DNA of 64,000 bases from Paenibacillus pinistramenti (lineage in GTDB: Bacteria > Bacillota > Bacilli > Paenibacillales > Paenibacillaceae): positions 24,236 through 88,235 of the forward strand of contig NZ_VAWG01000015.1 of NCBI RefSeq assembly GCF_005869875.1, given 5' to 3'. The notes under the pieces were generated by a model that did not search any database, had not been told where the DNA came from, and saw only the letters and a list, made by a program, of their open reading frames with translations. This document shows positions 16,079-23,685 of the stretch, in pieces. The position numbers and the translations under genes are program-made. How positions within the stretch are numbered: the stretch's first letter is position 1; the number at the start of each line of letters is the position of its first letter.

Positions 16079-17719
16079 ATGAAAAAATGGTTGAGTGCCG
16101 GTCTCGTATTGTGTCTAAGCACGGCAATTCTGTCTGCCTGCGGCGGAGGCAATTTGGAAAATGACAGCGCTGCCAGCAGCACCGGCAGCAGCGGGAGCAC
16201 CGCTGCAAGCGGTAAAGTGAAATTGACCGCCATTATTACGAAGCATCCGTTGACCCAGGAGCTGTCCAAGATGAAATGGCTGCAGGAGGCCGAAGAACGC
16301 GCCGGTGTCGAAATCGAATGGCAGGAAGTTACGGCGGACTGGGATCAGAAGAAAGGCGCCCTGCTGGCAGGCGGGGATGTTCCTGATCTGATTGTTGGGC
16401 CGAATGCCATTACAGACGCCGATTACGCGCAGTTCCCGGGCTTGTTCCAGGATCTCAGCGAGCTGATTCAGAAGGATGCCCCTAACGTGCAGGCAATGTT
16501 CACTGCCAAGCCGGAAACCAAGGTTATTGCCACCCAGACGGACGGCAAAATCTACGGCCTGCCGAAATACCAGCGGTTCTGGCCGGAGACGACCACGCGG
16601 CAGTTTATCAACCAGAAATGGCTGGATAATCTGGGTCTGACAATGCCGACCACCTGGGATGAGCTTTATAATGTCCTGGTAGCCTTCAAGGATAAGGACG
16701 CGAACGGCAACGGCGATGCGAATGACGAAATCCCGATGGATTTTGCCCCGACCGGAACGGTAGCTTTCGGCGCCTTTATGCCGACCGTGCTGCTTGGCAG
16801 TGAAGGCATTACCCTGACTGATAACAGCGGCTTCGGCTATTTTGTCGAGGACGGCAAGGTCAAGAACTTCTTCTCTGATGAACGCTACAAGGAGCTGGTT
16901 GAATTCCTGAACAAATGCTACAGCGCCGGCCTGATCAATCCGGAAGTGTTCACACAGGACTATACAAAATATCAGTCCGTCGCGCGCGGCAGCGGAGATA
17001 CGGCTAAGGTCGGGTTCACCTGGGGCTGGGAAGTCACAGACCGCTTCGGCAACACGCTGGCTCCGCAGTATACTTCCATGTCTCCTCTGAAAGTATCGGC
17101 GGATTCTACAGCCAAGCTCTCCTGGTCTTATGATTACAATTCGCTCAATTACGGCGTCAACATGGTGACCATGTCCGCCAAGAGCAAGCATAAGGACGAA
17201 GCGATGAAATTCATCAACGAGCTCTATGATCCGAAGGTGAGCATGCAGGTGCTGTTCGGTTCGATGGACACGAACATCAAGGATAACGGCGACGGCTCCT
17301 ACAGCATCCTTCCTCCTTCCGATACTGCGATGGACCCTGGCACCTGGAAGTGGACGTCCACTTGGGCGGACAACGGTCCGATGTACATTTCCGATGACCT
17401 GAAGCTCACCCTCGGCACTGACATGCAGTCTGTCGGCAAGCAGACAGAGCCGCTGAAAGCCGCACTGGACAGCATTAACAAAGACACCGAGGTGCTTCCG
17501 AGCATGTTCATCAAATACACCTCCGCCGACAACAGCACCATGGCGCTGAACAACACCAACCTGATGTCCCTCGCCCTCGCCAAATGGTCGCAGTGGATCA
17601 CCAAAGGCGGCATCGACAAAGAATGGGACGGCTATGTGAAGGACATTCAGCGCACCGGCGTTGAGCAGAATATCGAAATTATGCAGAAATATTATGACGA
17701 TTATAAGAGCAAACAGTAA
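16079..17719 (+). CDS. ABC transporter solute-binding lipoprotein
   Basis: 546 residues. Signal peptide with lipobox LSAC (Cys about residue 21), a Ser/Gly-rich linker, then a large family-1-like extracellular binding fold (ITKHPLTQELSKMKWLQEAEERAGVEIEWQEV, WLDNLGLTMPTTWDELYNVLVAFKDKD). An Asp-rich DKDANGNGDANDE loop could bind calcium, as in LipO/YtcQ-type proteins of about this size. Sits between the GH127 gene and its two permeases and should capture the oligosaccharide from outside. Start fixed by CGGAGGGG upstream of the ATG. Confidence 0.93.
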   Translation: MKKWLSAGLVLCLSTAILSACGGGNLENDSAASSTGSSGSTAASGKVKLTAIITKHPLTQELSKMKWLQEAEERAGVEIEWQEVTADWDQKKGALLAGGDVPDLIVGPNAITDADYAQFPGLFQDLSELIQKDAPNVQAMFTAKPETKVIATQTDGKIYGLPKYQRFWPETTTRQFINQKWLDNLGLTMPTTWDELYNVLVAFKDKDANGNGDANDEIPMDFAPTGTVAFGAFMPTVLLGSEGITLTDNSGFGYFVEDGKVKNFFSDERYKELVEFLNKCYSAGLINPEVFTQDYTKYQSVARGSGDTAKVGFTWGWEVTDRFGNTLAPQYTSMSPLKVSADSTAKLSWSYDYNSLNYGVNMVTMSAKSKHKDEAMKFINELYDPKVSMQVLFGSMDTNIKDNGDGSYSILPPSDTAMDPGTWKWTSTWADNGPMYISDDLKLTLGTDMQSVGKQTEPLKAALDSINKDTEVLPSMFIKYTSADNSTMALNNTNLMSLALAKWSQWITKGGIDKEWDGYVKDIQRTGVEQNIEIMQKYYDDYKSKQ

Positions 17720-17853
17720 GCTTCCCATGCCGCTTGGATCCTATCCAGGCAGGCCGGAATGAGGTTTCCTGACGTTGATTCATGACTGGAGAATGTTGAT
17801 TGTTGATCTTTGATCTTTAATTGTTAATTGTTGACTCCCTAAAAAACTTCCTT

Positions 17854-17939
17854 CCGGAGGGATTTCCGCCCTGCCCAATCTTCACGTCACCAAGAAACAA
17901 GGCAGCTTCCCGCAAGCAAGGCGGAAATCTCTTCTCCGG
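17854..17939 (+). promoter_or_regulatory. Stem-loop between binding-protein and permease genes
   Basis: Outer arms CCGGAG (17854-17859) / CTCCGG (17934-17939) and inner arms GATTTCCGCC (17861-17870) / GGCGGAAATC (17920-17929) nest around a 49-base loop. No T run follows, so it is more likely an mRNA-stability or processing hairpin that lets the lipoprotein be made in excess over the permeases. The preceding 17790-17835 is made of short TTGATCT / TTAATTG repeats. Confidence 0.65.
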
Positions 17940-17959
17940 CTGTAAAGGAGCGAAGGCTA

Positions 17960-18916
17960 ATGGTTCCCGAATCCAAGCATTCCGAAGCCCCTCTTGTCCT
18001 GAAAGCCAGGAAAGAAACTGTGCTGAACACCTTCAGACGCGATTACCAGCTGTGGCTCATGATCTTACCGGCCATCATCGTCATCTTTATATTCAACTAT
18101 ATTCCGATGTACGGCATTCAGCTGGCCTTCCGGGATTATGACTTTACCAAAGGCCTGACAGGCGGCGCCTGGCGCGGCTTTGATTATTTTAAACAATTTT
18201 TTGACAGCTATATGTTCGGAGACCTGATGAAGAATACGGTGGTAATCAGCCTGACCACCATCCTTCTGAGCTTTCCGGCTCCCATCATCCTCGCCCTGCT
18301 CATCAACCAGCTCCGCTGGAAGCGGGCGAAGAAGGCGCTCCAGACTACCGTTTATCTGCCGCATTTTATTTCGATCGTGGTTATGGTCGGTTTGCTGAAC
18401 GTGCTGCTCTCCCCGAACTCGGGCATTATTGGTCATCTTCTGACCTCGATGGGACTCGGCGATGTCAATCTGCTCGGCTCGACCAAAACCTTTGTGCCGG
18501 TATATGTCATATCAGACATCTGGCAGCACTGCGGCTGGAACAGCATTATCTACCTGGCCGCCTTGTCGACCGTTGATCCGCAGCTGTATGACTCTGCCAA
18601 GATGGACGGCGCCAGCCGCTGGCAGACGATCCGCTATGTCGATCTGCCCGCAATCGTCCCGACCATCATCATTCTGTTCGTACTGAGCATGGGCAATGTG
18701 CTGAGCACCGGCTTCGAGAAGGTCTTCCTGATGCAGAATCCGCTGAACCTTCCGGTTTCGGAGGTTATCGCCACTTATGTATACAAAATCGGGATTATCA
18801 GCAACCAGTTCAGCTACTCGGCTGCAATCGGCCTGTTCAATACCGTCATCAACTTTATTTTTCTGTATGCCATGAACGCCTTTACGCGAAAATCTTCCGA
18901 CATCAGCTTGTGGTAA
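17960..18916 (+). CDS. Sugar ABC permease, LplB type
   Basis: 318-residue inner-membrane permease with six predicted helices. Begins with a cytoplasmic basic stretch, then LMILPAIIVIFIFNYIPMYGIQLAF; the ATPase-docking EAA loop is DSAKMDGASRWQTIRYVDLP. VSEVIATYVYKIG and FSYSAAIGLFNTVINF near the end are typical of LplB/YtcP-partner permeases of Paenibacillus. Forms a heterodimer with the next gene's product. No ATPase is encoded in the locus, so a shared MsmX-like ATPase is assumed. AAAGGAG 9-10 bases before the ATG. Confidence 0.94.
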   Translation: MVPESKHSEAPLVLKARKETVLNTFRRDYQLWLMILPAIIVIFIFNYIPMYGIQLAFRDYDFTKGLTGGAWRGFDYFKQFFDSYMFGDLMKNTVVISLTTILLSFPAPIILALLINQLRWKRAKKALQTTVYLPHFISIVVMVGLLNVLLSPNSGIIGHLLTSMGLGDVNLLGSTKTFVPVYVISDIWQHCGWNSIIYLAALSTVDPQLYDSAKMDGASRWQTIRYVDLPAIVPTIIILFVLSMGNVLSTGFEKVFLMQNPLNLPVSEVIATYVYKIGIISNQFSYSAAIGLFNTVINFIFLYAMNAFTRKSSDISLW

Positions 18917-18967
18917 CCGTAATTGTCACCCCTGCCTGAAGCCGTATCCCTTGGAGGTGTGCCCTGA

Positions 18968-19864
18968 ATGAATCCGACCTATGGCAAAAATCTCAATGAC
19001 CGGGCGGCGGACGCGGTCATTGTTCTGCTCAGCGTGCTGGTGTTTCTGATCATCGCTTACCCGCTTTATTTCGTCATCATCGCTTCTGTAAGCGATTCAA
19101 CGCTGGTATCCACCGGCCAGGTGACGCTGTACCCGAAGAACATCAGTTTCTTCGGTTATAAGGAAATTTTTCATGATTCTCGAATTTGGACCGGGTACAA
19201 GAACACGCTGATCTACACGCTGCTCGGCACCTTAGTCAATCTGCTGTTTACACTGCCGGCCGCTTACGTATTGTCCAGACATGAATTCCGGGCGAGACGG
19301 GTGATCATGTTCCTGTTTGTCGTAACGCTGTTCTTCAGCGGCGGTCTGATTCCAACTTATCTGCTTATGAAGGACCTGCATTTGACCAACTCAATGTGGG
19401 TATTTATCCTGCCGTTCAGCGTCAACGTCTACAACCTGATTATTGCACGCTCATTCTTCGAGCACTCGCTACCTAAAGAGCTGTATGAAGCGGCGTCTAT
19501 GGACGGCTGCAGCCATTTTACCTTCTTCGTCAAAGTTGCCCTGCCTCTGTCCAAAGCCGTTGTGTCCGTTATCGCCTTGTATTACCTGGTTGCGCATTGG
19601 AACGACTTCTTTACCGGGCTGATCTACATCCGCAGCAATGATCTGCAGCCGCTGCAAATTGTACTGCGTGATATCTTGCTCTCCAACCAGGTATTCTCAC
19701 AGGGGGCGGGCGCGGGCGGAGCCGCCGGCGGTTATGCCCAGCAGTACGCGGATCAGGTCAAATATGCCGTCATTATTGTCTCCACCCTGCCGATCCTGAT
19801 CGTCTATCCGTTTATTCAGAAGTATTTTGAGAAAGGGGTAATGATCGGTTCGGTCAAAGGCTGA
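18968..19864 (+). CDS. Sugar ABC permease, LplC/YtcP type
   Basis: 298-residue permease with six predicted helices; the EAA loop is EAASMDGCSHFTFFVKVALP, and YPLYFVIIASVSD near the start and YPFIQKYFEKGVMIGSVKG at the end are signature stretches of the LplC/YtcP group. A Gly/Ala-rich insertion (GAGAGGAAGGYAQ) occupies the last periplasmic loop, as in many Paenibacillus homologues. Second half of the importer with the preceding gene, 51 bases upstream. TTGGAGG precedes the ATG. Confidence 0.94.
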   Translation: MNPTYGKNLNDRAADAVIVLLSVLVFLIIAYPLYFVIIASVSDSTLVSTGQVTLYPKNISFFGYKEIFHDSRIWTGYKNTLIYTLLGTLVNLLFTLPAAYVLSRHEFRARRVIMFLFVVTLFFSGGLIPTYLLMKDLHLTNSMWVFILPFSVNVYNLIIARSFFEHSLPKELYEAASMDGCSHFTFFVKVALPLSKAVVSVIALYYLVAHWNDFFTGLIYIRSNDLQPLQIVLRDILLSNQVFSQGAGAGGAAGGYAQQYADQVKYAVIIVSTLPILIVYPFIQKYFEKGVMIGSVKG

Positions 19865-19922
19865 TTCGCTGTCCATAACGGGCAGCCTCATCAGTGGGCT
19901 AAATCAGTTCGGGAGGCGTTAG

Positions 19923-21842
19923 ATGATGGAATCTGCAGTAAACCTTGGATTCAAAGGATTAGAAGGCTTCGGCTATGACAGCGTTCAGCTTAAGGACAGC
20001 CACTGGAAGCAGCAGCGCGACGAAACGATTGAGCTTTATTTGAATATTCCGGATGATGAGCTGCTTCATTTATTCCGGGTGAAGGCCGGCCTGCCCTCTT
20101 CTGTGAACGGATTGACAGGCTGGTACGGCTCAAATGCGAATACCTTTGGCCAGAAGCTGGGCGCCTTCGCCAAGCTTTACCGGGTGACCGGGGATCAGCG
20201 GCTGAAAGAGAAAGCCCTCCATTTGGCGGAAGAATGGATGAAATGCGCAGAGACTTCAGAGCTGCTGTACGAGCACGATACTTATGTATTTGATAAGCTT
20301 CTGGGCGGATTTCTCGATCTGGTAGAGTTTCTCGATTGCCGCGCTTTGCTGCCCCACTTGCTCCAGCTGACCCGCGCTGCCGACGCCCGCTTCAAGAAGG
20401 ACATCAAACGCGACGGCCTGCAGGACCATGAATTATGGCATAACCAGATGATCGAATGGTACACCCTTCCGGAGAACCTGTACCGTGCCTGGCAGCTGAC
20501 CGGGGAACCGCTGTACAAATCGTTTGCCGAGCAGTGGGATTATGATTATTTCTGGAACAAGCTGAACAGCCGGGATTTCAGGATTGGGCCCCGTCATGCC
20601 TACAGCCATGTAAACAGCCTTTCCAGCGCTGCCCGGGCCTATGAAGCAACGGGTGACGAGCGGTATCTGACCGCGATGACCGCCGCTTATGACGAGATTA
20701 CGAGCCATCACATCTTCGCAACCGGAGGATATGGCCCTGCGGAGTGCTTGTTCCCCGACAAGGAGGGTTATCTGGGGGATTCACTGAAATCGACCTGGGA
20801 CCCGACGCTCGGCAGCTTGACGTATACCAATTTCGGCGGCTCGGAGGTCACGAGGAACGACACTTGGGGAAGCTGCGAGGTATCCTGCTGCGCTTGGGCG
20901 GTCTTCAAATACTGCAACTATCTGCTGAAGCTGACCGGTGAGGCCAAATATGGGGACTGGGCAGAGAAAATGCTGATCAACGGCACCGGCGGCCAGCTGC
21001 CGGTTCACCCGGATGGCAAAGTCATGTATTATGCCGATTACTTCCTGGACGGCGGGCTGAAATCCGTGGAGGACCGCAGGCTGCAGGAGAATGGCGAAGC
21101 CTTTGAATGGCAGTGCTGCACCGGCACCTTCCCGCAGGATGTGGCGGAATACGCCAACATGCTGTATTACCGGGATCAGGATGGGCTGTATATCAGCCAG
21201 TACCTGCCTTCAACCGTTACCTGGACACAGGGCAGCTCTCTGCTCGCCTTGGAAAATCATTCGGATTACCCGGATACCAGCCGGATCCGGCTGCGGCTCG
21301 CCGTGATGGAGAACCTTAATCATCCCAGCGATGATTCGTCCAGCCAGACAGCTCCCTCTCCCTCCGCCAGCCGGCAGGAATCCTCCGGACCCCGGTGCTC
21401 TTTCCGGCTTCGTCTGCGGGTGCCGTCCTGGGCAGACGGCGCCAACACGATTAGCGTGAACGGAATCCGCCAGTCCATCGCCTGCAGCCCTGGTGAGTGG
21501 GCTGAAATCGACCGGGTCTGGCATGACGGCGATGTGGTGGAGGCCGATTTCCCGTATCGTCTTTATTTTACTCCCGTAGATGAACAAAATCCCGGCATCG
21601 CTGCCTTAAGCTTCGGGCCGCTGGTGCTGACTGCCGACAAGATGACGCTGTTCGAAGGCGAGATTGACCGGCCGGCCGAGTGGATCCATCCTGTTCCCGG
21701 CCAGCCGCTGACGTTCATGACTCTTCCCGGGCATGTGCGGCCGTATGCGCACCTGACCCGCACTTTCACTCCATACTACAAGGTAGGAGAAATGGAGTGG
21801 TACTATATGTACAACCGAATTGCCCCGCCGGAGAATCGTTAA
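19923..21842 (+). CDS. Second GH127-like (DUF1680) enzyme
   Basis: 639-residue alpha/alpha-barrel protein related to GH127 but divergent. WQCCTGTFP (C398-C399) matches the nucleophile/zinc pair, while the first zinc segment reads C318-E-V-S-C-C323: the Glu is one residue further from the aligned Cys (C322) than in the E-x-C of the upstream enzyme. No signal peptide and no cadherin-like tail; a Ser/Pro-rich linker (SSSQTAPSPSASRQ) interrupts the C-terminal beta region. Last gene of the locus, so probably removes a different sugar, or the same sugar in another linkage, from the imported oligosaccharide. GGGAGG before a double ATG. Confidence 0.85.
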   Translation: MMESAVNLGFKGLEGFGYDSVQLKDSHWKQQRDETIELYLNIPDDELLHLFRVKAGLPSSVNGLTGWYGSNANTFGQKLGAFAKLYRVTGDQRLKEKALHLAEEWMKCAETSELLYEHDTYVFDKLLGGFLDLVEFLDCRALLPHLLQLTRAADARFKKDIKRDGLQDHELWHNQMIEWYTLPENLYRAWQLTGEPLYKSFAEQWDYDYFWNKLNSRDFRIGPRHAYSHVNSLSSAARAYEATGDERYLTAMTAAYDEITSHHIFATGGYGPAECLFPDKEGYLGDSLKSTWDPTLGSLTYTNFGGSEVTRNDTWGSCEVSCCAWAVFKYCNYLLKLTGEAKYGDWAEKMLINGTGGQLPVHPDGKVMYYADYFLDGGLKSVEDRRLQENGEAFEWQCCTGTFPQDVAEYANMLYYRDQDGLYISQYLPSTVTWTQGSSLLALENHSDYPDTSRIRLRLAVMENLNHPSDDSSSQTAPSPSASRQESSGPRCSFRLRLRVPSWADGANTISVNGIRQSIACSPGEWAEIDRVWHDGDVVEADFPYRLYFTPVDEQNPGIAALSFGPLVLTADKMTLFEGEIDRPAEWIHPVPGQPLTFMTLPGHVRPYAHLTRTFTPYYKVGEMEWYYMYNRIAPPENR

Positions 21843-21860
21843 GCTCATTACAAAAGAAAA

Positions 21861-21926
21861 GCCCGCAAGGCAGAAAAGCCCGCAAGGCGCAGGAAAATGT
21901 CATCATTTCCCTGGGCTTTGCGGGCT
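21861..21926. terminator. Bidirectional terminator with duplicated arm
   Basis: AAAAGCCCGCAAGGC occurs twice (21857-21871, 21875-21889); the second copy plus GCAGGAAAA pairs over about 20 bases with TTTCCCTGGGCTTTGCGGGCT (21906-21926). Lies between convergent genes. Confidence 0.8.
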
Positions 21927-21992
21927 GCTGCTTTCTGAGGAAAGCTGCTGCTTCTGGATCATCATCTATTCCCTTACACTAGCATCCTCTAA

Positions 21993-22739
21993 TTAGTTGC
22001 CGTCAGTAGTTCCGGATTGCGTAGAGTCGGTGCTGCTGCCCGAACCATCTGCAGCCTGTCCATCCCGGCCCTGGCCGCCGCGGCCTCCCTGCTGCATTCC
22101 GCTGCTGATCTGAATACTCTCAGCCGTAGTTGTGCCGTCTGTCAGAACGTAGGTGATAATATCGCCTGCTTTCAGATCGGACAAGGCAGCATCGGTTTCC
22201 GTCCGCTCTCCGTTATCAAACGTCACCTTCGTATATTTCGTGGAAGAGGTAACGGTGATGTCTGTTGTTTCATCAGAGAACATCTGACCGCGCTGGCCTC
22301 CTCCGCCCATGCCCTTCTGGCCTGACGGGTCGCCGCTGGCCGGAGCTGCTTGTCCGCTGGCGTCTGCGGAAGCTGCAGCCGGTTGTCCATTATCCTCCGG
22401 TGCGCCGGATGGCGGAGTGCCGTTGCTGCCGTCTGGTCCGCCGCCTCCCTGCATTCCTGCAGGCATTTCCGACTCATAAACCTTTATTGTGCTGTCGCTG
22501 ATGCTTTCGATTTTGCCCATTTTCGCGGAGCTGTCCACCGCTGCCGCCGCTGTTCCGGATTGCGGATCAGTTGACGCAGAAGAGGAATTGTCCGCCGCTG
22601 CCGCCGAGCTTGAGGTGCTGGTTTCGGTCGTAGTTCCTGCTGCAGCAGCCGAATCCGACTGGCTTCCGCAGCCCTGCAGCAGAAGCATCATTAGTGCAGT
22701 AATGGCCAGCAGGCCGGTTATTTTTGTTTTTTTATTCAT
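21993..22739 (-). CDS. Lipoprotein with low-complexity linker and DUF5666-like domain
   Basis: 248 residues; signal peptide with lipobox LLQGC. Long Ser/Ala/Thr/Gly/Gln-rich regions (residues about 25-65 and 100-150, and a Gly-rich tail) surround short beta-rich stretches: KMGKIESISDSTIKVYE and TDITVTSSTKYTKVTFDN... DLKAGDIITYVLTDGTTTAESIQI, which look like the small beta-barrel of DUF5666-type proteins. Probably an envelope protein of unknown role. RBS AAAGGGG. Followed on the left by the bidirectional terminator. Confidence 0.78.
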   Translation of the reverse strand: MNKKTKITGLLAITALMMLLLQGCGSQSDSAAAAGTTTETSTSSSAAAADNSSSASTDPQSGTAAAAVDSSAKMGKIESISDSTIKVYESEMPAGMQGGGGPDGSNGTPPSGAPEDNGQPAAASADASGQAAPASGDPSGQKGMGGGGQRGQMFSDETTDITVTSSTKYTKVTFDNGERTETDAALSDLKAGDIITYVLTDGTTTAESIQISSGMQQGGRGGQGRDGQAADGSGSSTDSTQSGTTDGN

Positions 22740-22833
22740 CAGGTAAAACCCCTTTCCAATAATTAGCTACTTCAATAGCTAACCACAGGAAACTGAATGG
22801 AGCTTTAAATTTACCTGAAAGATTGTTGAAAAT

Positions 22834-23565
22834 TTAAAATTTGTCAGGGAACTGTTTGATGATCCCTTCTGTCAGGATGTCCGCAAGATGAATCATATGA
22901 ATCTCGTTCTTGTCGGTCACCGCAATATCCGATTTCCAGTCGCCTTTAAGACAGTACATGACCAAATCCGTAATCAGCTGAAGATGCTCATACAGCATAT
23001 CCTGCAGCGTCTTGAACTGCCAGTTCGGATTCGCAGTGCTTAAAAATTTCGCGATGTCGTCGGCATTTCTATGCCAATCCGCATCAAGCTTCTTCACATC
23101 CGCCTGATTGCCCGCTTTGGCAGCGGCCACAATTTTTCCCGCGATTACAATATGCTCTTTCAGGAGCTCAGCCAGCTTGTTGCCGGCCGCTTCTCCGTAG
23201 TAAGGCTTAATCAGATTGCCGATGTCCTGCTGGTTCTGCAGCAGCCGGTCCAGCACATCCTTCTGATCCGCCCGGTCAGACAGGGCACTGACAATATAAC
23301 TTCGTGTCCATATCGTATGGTCGATCCAAGCCTTCTGCATATCGCTTTTCAGCTGTACCATTTTGGGACTTAAACAGTCCGGATCTTTCCTTTCTCCCTT
23401 CACTGCTTGCGCCGTTTCTTGCGCCAACCCTTGCGTGTTCGCTAGCGTCTTCGCTTGCATCTTCTCCTGCACCATCGCTTGCGCAGAGCCTGCAGCCGGC
23501 GTCATGCTGCACACAAGCGCCGCTGTCAGCAGCAGCGCTGGCAATCCTTGTCTCGTCACATTCAT
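22834..23565 (-). CDS. Secreted helical protein of unknown function
   Basis: 243 residues with a signal peptide (cleavage likely after GSAQA). A Gln/Ala/Lys-rich stretch follows (MVQEKMQAKTLANTQGLAQE), then a conserved-looking all-helical domain: LKSDMQKAWIDHTIWTRSYI, LLQNQQDIGNLIKPYYGEAAG, LLKEHIVIAGKIVAAAKAG, NADDIAKFLSTANPNW and HMIHLADILTEGIIKQF. The helices with several His and Asp/Glu residues resemble a family common in Bacillales genomes under misleading names; no enzymatic motif is visible. Own promoter between it and the MHYT gene. Confidence 0.75.
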   Translation of the reverse strand: MNVTRQGLPALLLTAALVCSMTPAAGSAQAMVQEKMQAKTLANTQGLAQETAQAVKGERKDPDCLSPKMVQLKSDMQKAWIDHTIWTRSYIVSALSDRADQKDVLDRLLQNQQDIGNLIKPYYGEAAGNKLAELLKEHIVIAGKIVAAAKAGNQADVKKLDADWHRNADDIAKFLSTANPNWQFKTLQDMLYEHLQLITDLVMYCLKGDWKSDIAVTDKNEIHMIHLADILTEGIIKQFPDKF

Positions 23566-23685
23566 CTGCTCCTCTGTATCTCTGGAATAAAAACAGGCTG
23601 TCTTATTATGACTGAATTATCCAGTATTATACAGAAGTTAGCTGCCCTCTTTGCTGGCCTGCTGGCTGTTCTGCAGATGCCGGCC

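Noticed and set aside
16115..17728. 537-codon leftward frame opposite the binding-protein gene
   Set aside because: Long only because of codon bias on the coding strand; the rightward frame has a lipobox, ribosome site and family match, the leftward none.
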